Notes under the pieces: model-generated | Database searches by the model: none | The model's input: only the letters and a program-made list of their open reading frames with translations | Told to the model about the DNA's origin: nothing | Shown here: in pieces, positions 1-10,329 of the stretch | How positions within the stretch are numbered: the stretch's first letter is position 1 | Layout: every line of letters begins with the position of its first letter | Program-made: the position numbers and the translations under genes | Assembly: GCA_051294375.1 (NCBI GenBank) | Contig: CM119264.1 | Coordinates: 4,179,392 to 4,243,391, forward strand | Source of the DNA: Paraspadella gotoi | Taxonomy: Eukaryota > Chaetognatha | Length of the DNA stretch: 64,000 bases | Direction: 5' to 3'

Positions 1-89
1 TCGCTTTTTCTTTGGATTTTGCTGTTTATAAAGACACCTCCATGCAATCTTTGTTGTTTCCTGTTGTTTATTTTTTTTTTCTATTACCA

Positions 90-394
90 ATTGAGCTTGC
101 TTTGGCTTGCCAGGGCCAAGACGTATATAATGCCGCGGCATGGTGGCGGCATCGGTTGAAACGTCGGTAGTAGTTGACCATACCGGAGGAACTCTGGAGC
201 TCCTTTCATGTTGTGGGCGGGTTGGTGACGCGTATCGCTTTAACCCTTCTGGGGAAGGGGCTTCGCCAGTGGCGTCGACCATAGTAGGCCTAAAAATTCT
301 CCAGTGATGGTTGGCCAGAAATCGCCATTTTCTTTGCGATTAATCACCAGTCCATTCTCGGCGAGGATAGAGTCGAACACTGTTGCCTTTCAGG
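90..394 (-). pseudogene. Ty3/gypsy retrotransposon reverse transcriptase fragment, frameshifted
   Basis: Read on the minus strand, this segment shows the end of the reverse transcriptase palm and the connection toward RNase H of a Ty3/gypsy LTR retrotransposon. Seen directly: VFDSILAENGLVIN (about 380-339), EFLG (about 297-285), KELQ.S.GMVNYYRRF (about 206-159) and GKPK (about 115-100). These occur in the family's usual order: VFxxLxxxGLVIN, FLGH, LQxFLGMVNYYRRF, LAGKPK. The motifs fall in different frames, so there are at least two indels. Only about 100 codons are visible: the 5' side runs into a 25-N gap at 395 and the 3' side ends near the window edge. It is a relic or a poorly sequenced copy. 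No LTR or integrase is recognisable beside it. Confidence 0.85.
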
Positions 395-419
395 NNNNNN
401 NNNNNNNNNNNNNNNNNNN

Positions 420-543
420 AAAGGAAATGCAGGAAAGGAAATGGGGTTAACCCTTTTTTTTGATCGAGACCGCGCATTTAAACAAAAATTTCAGAAATTA
501 ATGTCAACGACAAAATCAAAATCTATCGTGTTTAAACAAGAAA

Positions 544-586
<43 letters not shown>

Positions 587-1054
587 ATCATTTGTCCCGT
601 CGACGTTGTCATATTTTACATCCTACTTTTCATTGCTTCTCACATCGTAAATACTTACATCAAGGTATGACGCGAAAAAAATTAAACTTGTTCTGGACAA
701 AGAATAAATTAGGTCAAATTGATTATCGATCTGAAGAGAAAAGTTTCCCGATATGGTCATATTTTCGAGCTGTAAGTACCGATAAGATCTGGACCTGTAC
801 TAGTTTGGTACTAAATTTAATCGATGAAAATCATAACTGACCAAATGACCATCCCTCACCCTTTATCATAGTGACAACATTGCAGATTCTCGGCATTGGC
901 TTAAAAAGGAAAAAACGACAACGACAACAACAACCAATTCGAAACGGAGAACGGATTTCAATCACGTGATCGGCGAATGTCGAGAGATCATCGTGAGAAA
1001 GATTGTGATCTTCCGCGATTCACAAAAGATTTTCGTCGATCACTGTGGTGGTGG

Positions 1055-1112
<58 letters not shown>

Positions 1113-2065
1113 AATCAGCAGAGTATTTCCACAATTTTGACAAGAATCAGAAAGGAAAGAAATGAAAAGTGAAAAGTGAAAAGTCGCGTGACCACATGGA
1201 TGAATATCACGCGGTCTCGTAAGATGGTCACGTGACCAGAGGGCGTGTAATCCACACGCAGCCTTCATCGATTCTCGATGCTTTCGAGTCGGCGTCGGAC
1301 GTCAGAGTTAAGAAGATGACAAAAGGCGACGACAATGAGGACGACGACGACGACGACGACGACGACGAAAACGACGAAGATAACGACGAGAAAACGGAAG
1401 ACGAGATGCGGAAGAAGAAACGAAAAAAGATAACGAAATGACGGATTGACCTCCTGGTGAGAGATATCATAAAAATTTGACGAACAAATGTCGAGAATAA
1501 AAATGAATGACCATTTTTATTGTTTCGTTGTTTCAGTCATTTGACTATTGCATAATTTTTAAATTGAATGTATGCTTAAATTCCCTTTTATTTCTATTTA
1601 AATGTTACAATTTTAATTTCTGAGAGAACTTAGGAGTATGTTTTGATCCTAAGACCTATCTACAGTTTTTAATAATCGTAGGAAAACATTCATCTCAAAG
1701 ATTTATACAATGAAAAATTATGTTCTTCAGAAACTTGTTCCGTTTTTTAAGAACAATTCTTAATTTTTAACGCATTAATTTTATTTAATTAATTTTTTTT
1801 CCTCTATTTTATTATGTTTTCGTTCGCTCACACTTAGTCTATGCTTGTTTGTTGATGATGATTGTACTGAATCAACCTTGTTTTATTCGAATAAGATCGC
1901 AAGAGTGGGGCTAGCAATTGAGTCCATTCCCATACTCACTCCCTTTTTCGATCCATTTTAATCCTCCCCCCCACGATCCCCGTCTCTAATTCCACGCAAT
2001 GTCCTTCGCGCTCCTCCACAACCACCGCCGCCGCCCCCGCCGCCGCCCCCGCCGCCGCCGCCTCC
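420..2065. repeat. Intergenic: GA, GAT, GAC and CGC simple repeats in AT-rich DNA
   Basis: Contains (GA)n at 550-583, (GAT)n at about 1055-1111, an impure (GAC)n tract at about 1327-1400 and (CGC)n at about 2028-2065. E-box palindromes TCACGTGA-like lie at about 963 and 1209. Positions 1441-1920 are AT-rich with no repeat or coding signal I can recognise. The poly-Asp and poly-Ile frames here are translations of the (GAT)n tract. Confidence 0.85.
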
Positions 2066-2159
2066 TGGCGCCCTCTTCATTTGCATTCCCTGATGACGGC
2101 GTCGCTTTAGCCTCGGGAGCGGAATTTCCGCCACCTTTCGATTCATTAGACCAGCGCTT

Positions 2160-2560
2160 TAACGCCCCATTCCCGAGATTAACTTAAATGTCAGACACTT
2201 ACACGACCCCTCACTCACTATTAGAAGCCCAATTCCTAAAATTAACTTGATCAACGGACACTTACTCGACCCCTCACTCACTATTAGAAGCCCAATTCTT
2301 AAAATGAACTTGAATGAAGGACACTTACACGACCCTTCGCCCTCTCTTAGAAGCCTAATTCCTAAAATTAACTTAATCGACAGACACACGAACCCTCATT
2401 CTCTCTTAGAAGCCAAATTCGTAAAATGAACTTGAATGAATGACACTTACACGACCCCTCGCTCTCTTAGAAGCCCAATTCCTAAAATGAACTTGATCAA
2501 CAGACACACGAACCCTCAGTCTCTCTTAGAAGCCCAATTCCTAAAATGAACTTGATCTTG
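2160..2560. repeat. Minisatellite, unit about 60 bp, 6-7 degenerate copies
   Basis: The recurrent core is GAAGCCCAATTCCTAAAAT followed by a variable half containing GACACTTACACGACCC or GACACACGAACCCTC. The second halves alternate, so a higher-order two-type structure is likely. Each unit carries a CCAAT pentamer. A related line, TTAACGCCC.TTCCGAGATTAA, occurs at 2159 and again at about 2868. The short frames across the array are not genes. Confidence 0.9.
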
Positions 2561-2924
2561 ACCAGTTCCACAGCCTTTTGAGATGCCCAAATTATGGAAA
2601 TCGACCTAAATGCAGGGACCCTTTTTTCCTTTAAGGATGCCAAATTCCAAAGCTGTTTTAGATGACCAATTTCCCAAGAAGATTCTCAATTCAACCCTGG
2701 ACGTCTTCTCCTTTGCAACTGCAATTTCTCATTGCCTACTCCATTTGATTTGATGCCAGATCTCGATTGTTCAATTTCTTTCTCTCAAACCCTCCAACAT
2801 AGGGTTTCTGCTTCCCTTCGCCTCCCACAGTCCTTTCGCTCTCCCTCGTTTTTTTCTTTTTGCGCGCGTTAACGCCCATTTCCGAGATTAAATAAACCAC
2901 CACTGCTTCCACCGTCAACCTCGG

Positions 2925-3290
2925 CTTCCTCATTGGCTAATCTCTGCCTTTCCCGTTACCACCATTGGCTTCTAATCATTGCTTTCCTCTCACTCTCATT
3001 GGCCGACTCTCCGAGCCAATCTCCTCAAACCAATCATATCGACTCTCCAATCAACCGGCCAATCCGCGTCCCTCCCATATTTATTCCCCCAGTGGTCGAA
3101 TTGAATCACCAGAATCCCGATCGTAAAATAGGTCGACCTCTTCTACATCCAATCGCCCCCTTCCCATCCTTCCCGAATCCATTCTCACACGATCCTCCTC
3201 TCACTTTGACCCCGATCGACTTCAAAATCTTCACGATCGCAAATTTGGAAACCGTGAAACTTTTTCACAGTTCACCAATTCCCTACCTAC
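2925..3290. promoter_or_regulatory. Promoter-like cluster of CCAAT boxes
   Basis: Seven CCAAT/ATTGG pentamers lie within 132 bp. ATTGG is at 2932, 2964 and 2998 (steps of 32 and 34 bp) and CCAAT at 3016, 3030, 3047 and 3059. Two more CCAAT lie at 3149 and 3275. The first three point one way and the next four the other. CCAAT is the NF-Y binding core, and NF-Y arrays with spacing near three helical turns are typical of strong promoters. A TATTTATTCCCCC stretch follows at 3078. No transcript can be assigned. The 387-codon frame starting at 2933 crosses a gap and is Ser/Pro/Leu-rich, so it is not credible. Confidence 0.45.
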
Positions 3291-3871
3291 GTATCTACTT
3301 ATCGCCTCTTTCTCCCCGGACTTATCCTTCAGCCGCCCCCCTCACCCCCAACACCTCTCATAAAAAGCAGCAATATCTTATCGAACACCCGAGGTCTATT
3401 CACCAGCCTCGGGTCCTCGAGCTCTCGGTTTCTCCCGCCACCCACCCTCAACTCCCATCCCCTACCCATTTCTCCTTCTCTTTAGCATGCTTACAATGCT
3501 CCGATCTCATTTCTCTCTCTCCTTTCTCCCTTTTTCCATCAATTCGATGCTCAACAGGCGTCCTTGCCGAAAGCTCATCCTCGCTCTTTCTCTCCTCTCT
3601 CTCCTCTCTCTCTCTCTCTCNNNNNNNNNNNNNNNNNNNNNNNNNNNNNNNNNNNNNNNNNNNNNNNNNNNNNNNNNNNNNNNNNNNNNNNNNNNNNNNN
3701 NNNNNNNNNNNNNNNNNNNNNNNNNNNNNNNNNNNNNNNNNNNNNNNNNNNNNNNNNNNNNNNNNNNNNNNNNNNNNNNNNNNNNNNNNNNNNNNNNNNN
3801 NNNNNNNNNNNNNNNNNNNNNNNNNNNNNNNNNNNNNNNNNNNNNNNNNNNNNNNNNNNNNNNNNNNNNNN

Positions 3872-4300
3872 TCATTCCCCTCATTAAGAACTTACTCGCG
3901 ACTGCTTCTCGTTTCTCTCTCGACTCCCGACGACGCAGCCCCGCCTGCCGCTGCCGCTGTTCAGCCGCGGCCGCTGCCGTGGCGTTTCGCTGCTGCTCCG
4001 GCGAAGCCGTCTCTCGGTCTCTCTTTACATGCGGGCGTCTTTTTTAGACTGAGAGGGTTTTTTTTCCTTTCTTTTTTTCTAGAGCGGCCAGTTTGAGCTT
4101 TCGAAAGATTTCCGTCCTGGGGTTCCTTTTACAATAAAGGGAGGGATGTATGGGGCGTGGAGGTGGGCGCGCCGTTCGCCGGAAGTTGACGTCGTCGTGT
4201 TTAAGCGCGCATCCCTAACGCTCGTCGTCCGCTCGGCCGATGACCGTGAAGGCGACGATGAAAACGACGATGACAAAGAAAGAGAAAAAAAAATCCGAGG
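3872..4300 (+). promoter_or_regulatory. CpG-rich block with ETS and CRE-like sites
   Basis: After a CT-tract gap, this block is rich in CpG, including CGCGGCCGC-like runs at about 3965. It carries CCGGAAGT (ETS consensus) at 4179-4186 directly followed by TGACGTC (half-plus CRE) at 4187-4193. Together with the CCAAT cluster upstream it resembles a promoter of unmethylated CpG-island type. No start codon or domain is recognisable downstream before the next repeats and gap at 4605. Confidence 0.3.
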
Positions 4301-6600
4301 CGTTTTGTCTCACTCTCGCTCTCTTCTCTGTGTTTTTGGCGCGTGCGAGACAGAGAGAGAGCGTGAAAGGGTTTTAGAGAGATAGAGAGACGAGAGAGAG
4401 AGAGTTGGAGCAGAAGGGGTTTTTTTTTTTGTTCGACGAGGGGTCAAAGTTCATGCAAACGTTACTGGAGCGAAGAGAATGAGCGGAATGGAACGACGAT
4501 TCGGAGGCTGAAAGGAAAATGGGAGGAAAGGGTTAGGGAGGAAAAATGAGGAAAAAGGAGGAAAGGAAAGAAAAAGGAAAGGAAGGGAAGTGGTTTTCTT
4601 TTTTNNNNNNNNNNNNNNNNNNNNNNNNNNNNNNNNNNNNNNNNNNNNNNNNNNNNNNNNNNNNNNNNNNNNNNNNNNNNNNNNNNNNNNNNNNNNNNNN
4701 NNNNNNNNNNNNNNNNNNNNNNNNNNNNNNNNNNNNNNNNNNNNNNNNNNNNNNNNGAATTAAAACGAATCCGTCGATTACGTGAAAGCGAATGTCACGT
4801 GTTTGAAAGTCATCAACGACGCTGATGACAAAAATGACGATGACGACGATGATGATGATGACGACGACGAAGACGAAAAATGAAGATGAAAACGACGATA
4901 AAAATGAGGATTAAGACGAGGAAATCGCAGTCGGAAAAAGAAATTAATTTCGCGAGAAAGTTTTTTATATTTAGTTTATGTTTTCTTCCGTTTTTTGGGG
5001 GAGAGGGTATGTTATATTTACATATTTTACTTGAAGTTTTTTTTTAGTTTTTAAATCCAGCGATCATAAATACTTCATGACGATGAAAATAAGAGTAAGC
5101 AATAAAGAAAAGACAGACGACATTAAACAGAAAGAGAAAACACACTGAATGGAATCCCAAGTAAAAAGAAACAAAAAGGAAAGAAAAGAAATCGAAAAGA
5201 AAAAGAAAAAAAANNNNNNNNNNNNNNNNNNNNNNNNNNNNNNNNNNNNNNNNNNNNNNNNNNNNNNNNNNNNNNNNNNNNNNNNNNNNNNNNNNNNNNN
5301 NNNNNNNNNNNNNNNNNNNNNNGAGAGAGAGAAAAGGTTGATTGAAAATGTTAAGGAGCAAGGGAAGAGCCTCTCATTCGGATTAAGAAACGAATGTCCT
5401 GAAGAGAGGATCTCAATTGAACCAAGCGAAAGGGTTGAAGGGAAACAGAAATGGGGAACAGAATTTAAATCAAAAATATTTTTTTCGGCAAAATATCTAT
5501 GGCCACAGGAAAGTTTGAAAAGATAAAAATGTGAATTAACGTCAGAGAAAAAAAATTTTGATCGAACGATTAGTTGGTCATAAGACTTTGGCTTCGTTGT
5601 CCTCATAAAAAAGTTGAGGAGACATTTGCTTTTTGACCGGAGAAAACGAACGAGTCATGAGGAAAAGGATTGACTAAAAACCGGGAAGAAAAAAATCAGA
5701 TACGCGTCGGACATTTAATACAAGGTTTTATTTTAAAAAACGGAAGCGAGCAGAAGCGGAGAGAAGAGTTCAGAAGCGAAATTGAAAGAAGCGGTAAAAA
5801 AAAACCCGCACCGAGAAGAAGGGAAGCGAAAGGGAAGCGAAAGGGAAGCGAAAGNNNNNNNNNNNNNNNNNNNNNNNNNNNNNNNNNNNNNNNNNNNNNN
5901 NNNNNNNNNNNNNNNNNNNNNNNNNNNNNNNNNNNNNNNNNNNNNNNNNNNNNNNNNNNNNNNNNNNNNNNNNNNNNNNNNNNNNNNNNNNNNNNNNNNN
6001 NNNNNNNNNNNNNNNNNNNNNNNNNNNNNNNNNNNNNNNNNNNNNNNNNNNNNNNNNNNNNNNNNNNNNNNNNNNNNNNNNNNNNNNNNNNNNNNNNNNN
6101 NNNNNNNNNNNNNNNNNNNNNNNNNNNNNNNNNNNNNNNNNNNNNNNNNNNNNNNNNNNNNNNNNNNNNNNNNNNNNNNNNNNNNNNNNNNNNNNNNNNN
6201 NNTTTTTTTTTGTCCCTCGTTTGGATTTAGAAAATTCTGAGGACGACGCCGCAGCGGCAGCCGTCGCTGCAGGATTCCGCCGCCGCAACGATTCACGTCG
6301 CAGCAGCTGTCGAAATTAAGTCGCCGTCAACGACGACGACGACGACGACGACGACGACCGTGACGAAGATTATGAAGAAGACGATGATGACGACGACGTC
6401 GTCAGAGATGACGAGGACAAGGAGGACGACGACGAAGAAGAAGAAGAAGAAGACGACGACGAAGAAGAAGAAGAAGAAGACGACGACGACGAAGAAGCCG
6501 AGGGTCAGCGGTTAAGTTTATGCATTGATTCGTCTTCGCCGTCGGTTATTCTTTCCACGACGACGACGACGACGACGACGGAGATCTTTTATGGACTTTT
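4301..6600. repeat. Purine-rich and trinucleotide repeats with gaps, no gene seen
   Basis: Holds GA/GGAAA-rich DNA (4340-4600), a GAT/GAC tract (4807-4900), an 11-bp GGGAAGCGAAA tandem (about 5820-5854) cut by the 5855-6202 gap, and long GAC/GAA trinucleotide tracts (about 6328-6490 and 6557-6582). 5323-5700 is unique AT/purine-rich DNA without recognisable coding. Confidence 0.8.
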
Positions 6601-6992
6601 TCTTCTCCCTATTTTAATAAAAAAAAAAATTGTTTTTTGATTATTATGATAATTTGATTTTTTTAAACTAAAATTAAAGAATACCACGAAACTGTCAACT
6701 CAGCGGGGTGGATCCCAATTCTATAACATGTAAATGAGATGAAAGAAGCATAGTTTATTTAATATTATTTAGGCACGTACGAACAATGCTAATTGAAAAA
6801 AAAAAGAAAGAAAATTGAAAATGTCAGCCGTCGACGATTGATGACATTTGAAGTCGATTTGTCAGCAAAAAATGAAGGCGAAAATTAATATTCAGTTTGT
6901 TATGAAATGACTACGAACACCGAATAAATAGTCGTGAAGGTTCCTCCTTTTTTAAATTAGGCCTCTAACCATTAGACCTGCATCGCATTAAC

Positions 6993-7026
<34 letters not shown>

Positions 7027-7534
7027 NNNNNNNNNNNNNNNNNNNNNNNNNTCTCTCTCTCTCGTCTCTCTCTCTATCTCTCTCTCTCTGCTCTTTCTCT
7101 CCTCTCTCTGACTCTGCCGCACACTTTTTTACTGCCCTTGCTTTCAAAACGTCGTCGTTTTTCTTCTTTTTATTCACTTATTTTTTACCTCCTCCTCACT
7201 TTTTTTATCTTTCTCTTTCCATTCTCTACCTTTGGCTAACCTCGCGCTTTTCTCTCCCTGTCTATGTTTCTCTTTTCTGTTTAGGTCCCTCTCTCCTCTC
7301 CTCCTCGCTTCTCTCTCTCTCTCCTCTCTCAGTCTTCTCATCATCTCTCTCTCCCATCTCGTCGTCCGCTCTTCTCTCTCTCTCATTCACGATCTTCCAT
7401 GGTGGCTTTACTTTCTCGTCTCTCTCAGTCTCTGTCTCTGAGCCACAGAATGAATAATAAGCAAGCAAGAGCGTTTTGCAGGCATCAAAAAACCGGATTA
7501 GAGAACAGACAGAGGCGAGTACGGAAGAGAGAGA

Positions 7535-7584
<50 letters not shown>

Positions 7585-8564
7585 GAAAAAAAGAGAGAAA
7601 ACTTTAGCGAATAATTTGCGGTCACCCCCTGACCCTAATTTCCATTCCACTCTCTTCGGGCATATTTTCAACTCTGGAACATCCTCTCCTCTTTTTTCTT
7701 TTCTTTTTTCCTCCCTTTCCTTTTTTTTCCTCCTTTTCCTCCTCTTCGTTTTTCTTTCGGTTTCAGACTTCTTTTTTTTGTTTCCTCCCTCCGTTTTTCT
7801 TTCTTTTTTCGCCTTTTTCTTTCCTTTTCTTCCATTTCTTTTCTTTTTCCTCTCTTTCCTCCTCGGTTTTTTTTTCTCCTATTTTTCTCCCAGTGTCTTC
7901 CTCTCATTTTCATCTCTCCCTCTTCCTCTCTCCTCTCTCTCTCTCCCTCTCACCCCCACCCGAACTAAAACGTTTGCATTTTTTCATGTTTCCATGGAGA
8001 CGCGAAGGCGCGTTGCTACGGTGACCGAAAGTCTCGTTAAAAATGTGTTGATGGAACTTATGCGGTTGTTGCTCTCCTGGCGAGAAAAAAAAAGAACCCA
8101 GAGAGGGCGATATTCGTCTCTCGGCTCCACTCCGGCTTTATTTCCTCCTCTTAGCAATTCGCCTCAGTTGCCTCTCCGTTTAAGCTTCAACTGCCCAGTG
8201 CCCACTTCAAATTGATGTCCCTTCGCATTGGCAGAATTATTTGTATTTTTAACACAATACAACCCAATCAGTCAAGATCGGCATTCTGAGTCTCGTTTTA
8301 TTTCCATGCCTTCGTTTAAGAGACTTAACCGGCTTCTTTAACTTTCTCTTCTTAACTGCACTCTTTCAAAAAATTCTTACCAACCGACTCAAAATTTGGG
8401 CCCTATCTGCCCCACTTCCCTGTACAACAAGTCCAGCAAAATATTTAAGCCTCCCTCTGGAATTTGACCGACAACCGTCTCCCCTCAAAACAAGCAGAGT
8501 AAAAAAAAAGGGACCATCTACTTAATAGATCTCTTGGTCTAGGGTTCGAGGTGGCTGACGGTTA

Positions 8565-8605
<41 letters not shown>

Positions 8606-8970
8606 TCCTCTTTAGCTTACGATCTCTTTCTCTCTTCCTCCCCCTCTCCCTCTCTCTTTCTCTCCCTCTCCCCCTATCTCCAGTCCTTCCTTTTTTTTTT
8701 GGTTAACGCGAAGGTAAAACGCGCGTGGGGTGATTTAAGAAGATCTTAATGAGGAAAGTAAATCAGGGAGAAATTGATGGACTGAATTTAATCGATTTCC
8801 GCGCCATTCTCAGAAACAACAACGAGGAGGAAGAGGAGGAAGAGGAGGAAGAGGAAGAGGAAGAAGAGGACGATATATAGTTAAGAAAAAACTGAAATAG
8901 TATTCGATAATGTTAAAGAATTCAAATTAAGAAAGCCAGGTGCTAAAGTGAGTTGAAAAACTAGTCTTAG
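6600..8970. repeat. AT-rich DNA, CT tracts and T-rich DNA, no gene seen
   Basis: 6600-6990 is AT-rich and featureless. (CT)n surrounds the 7027-7051 gap, (GA)n lies at about 7545-7574, and (CT)n at 8569-8600. 7680-7960 is a long pyrimidine-only stretch. 8220-8560 is unique. 8816-8872 is GAG/GAA repeat. Two palindromic X-box-like sites are at 7988-8001 and 8012-8026. The frames here are Phe/Ser/Leu or Lys/Arg shadows. Confidence 0.8.
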
Positions 8971-8976
8971 AGTAAT

Positions 8977-9072
8977 GATTGAAAGCTTGCAGAGTCATAT
9001 TTTGAGTATTGATTGAAAGCTTGCAGAGTCATATTTTGAGTATTGATTGAAAGCTTGCAGAGTCATACTTTG
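8977..9072. repeat. Three-copy tandem repeat of 34 bp
   Basis: GATTGAAAGCTTGCAGAGTC starts at 8977, 9011 and 9045 at an exact 34-bp step. The copies are almost identical, so the amplification is recent. This contrasts with the degenerate minisatellites elsewhere in the window. Confidence 0.95.
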
Positions 9073-9224
9073 TTATTATCTTGCAAGATTGATAGAGGCC
9101 ATAACACATCGTAGCCTGTTTAAAGTCAGGGGACCAGATATAACTTGTTTATTAAATGATTGAATAATTTTCATATTAAAGTTAGGACAACAAAAACGAT
9201 GAATGTACAAAGTGAGGGCAATTT

Positions 9225-9974
9225 GGTCGACGACGAGGATGGGAATGATGACAACGACGACAACGAAGACGACGACATCGACGAGGACGACGACAACGAA
9301 AACGACGACAACGACGACGACGTCGACGACCCTGACTGGCTCTCTAAGTGAGAAAGAGTTCAATGGTGGTCGAAGCATTAGCAGAATTCTAAAAGGAGGT
9401 GGGAGGGTTTTTGAGTGATGGCCGGAAGGGGGCGTGGAGGCCAAGCGTGGGTGGGCGTGGGCAAGGGGGTGGCGAGATGGGGAAAGGCGTGGGGAAAGGC
9501 GTGGTCTTTGCTTTGTTTGGGATCCTCGTTGTTCCACTTGAAGAGAGATGAGGAGAGGAAAAAGAGAGGAGATTTTCATGGCATCGATTCTTCTCTCTCT
9601 CTCTCTCTCTCTCTNNNNNNNNNNNNNNNNNNNNNNNNNAGCGAAGAGAGAGAGTTAGAAAATCAAGAATTGAAAAGAAACAAGCAGTTTTGATGACCAA
9701 GATTACAATTCGATACACGCACGAATGCAGAGAGGACGTAGGAGGTAGGGAGTAAGAGAGACGAGAGAGAGATAGGGTAGAGAGAGAGAGAGAAAGAGAG
9801 AGATGACTACGAATGAGTACAAAGGATTTCCGACTATTTTATCATCTCGAATCGTCTTATTTCTTTTTCATTCTCCGAAATATCGTACAAACCGATTTCC
9901 AGTTTCGCTCCATTCCCTGTTTTTTTTTTTCTTTTGATTCCTTTTCCGGGCGTTTTGTTTTCCTCTAGTTTTTT
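9225..9974. repeat. (GAC)n tract and intergenic sequence
   Basis: An impure (GAC)n tract at about 9229-9330 translates as poly-Asp on plus and poly-Val on minus. It is followed by a GC-richer stretch with repeated GGGCGTGG/GGCGTGG (KLF/Sp1-like) at 9430-9500, then (CT)n at the 9615 gap and T-rich DNA. No gene recognised. Confidence 0.75.
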
Positions 9975-10095
9975 TGATGGATTTTTTTTGTTTTAGTCAT
10001 TCCATTTTCCGCATATCTTATTCCCTTTATAGACCCATTACTTTGCATAAAATACTTGTCGTACTTTACGCCATATTTCTGGTTAGGATTGCCCA

Positions 10096-10131
<36 letters not shown>

Positions 10132-10285
10132 CGATGATGATTCGTATTCCTCTCGATTCGATTTCTCTCTCGTCATTCGAATTCTCTCTCTCTACATCTT
10201 CTCCTATATAGTCAGTCATCAGTATCTCTCCAATTTTCGCTCATTTAGATACCCTGGTATCAATTTATGATTTTAGGAATGACAA
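9975..10285 (+). repeat. Inverted repeat E, left copy
   Basis: TCCCTTTATAGACCCATTA..TTGCATAAAATACTTG, followed by a (CT)n tract, is the reverse complement of 13085-13291. Matching is clear from about 9975 to 10127. It is weaker further right, where TTTCGC..ATTTAGATAC is still shared. The copies differ by substitutions and indels. Confidence 0.8.
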
Positions 10286-10329
10286 GAATCAGTAAAGGAA
10301 AAGAAAATAAAGCATGGAAGATGTAATTA

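Noticed and set aside
1020-1268. Poly-Asp and poly-Ile frames
   Set aside because: Translations of the (GAT)n microsatellite in different frames. The same holds for Asp/Val/Arg/Thr runs at 9160-9579, 25345-26131, 50428-51067 and 52227-52835.
2933-4096. 387-codon plus-strand frame, the longest nominal ORF
   Set aside because: It runs through 251 N, is Ser/Pro/Leu-rich, shows no family motif, and overlaps a CCAAT-box cluster and CT tracts.
5733-6296. Several 150-190 codon frames over 5670-6296
   Set aside because: More than half of each is N, and the flanks are GGGAAGCGAAA tandem and CGC-rich repeat.
8530-8570. GGGTTCGAGG as a tRNA B box
   Set aside because: No A box or cloverleaf partner upstream at the required distance.
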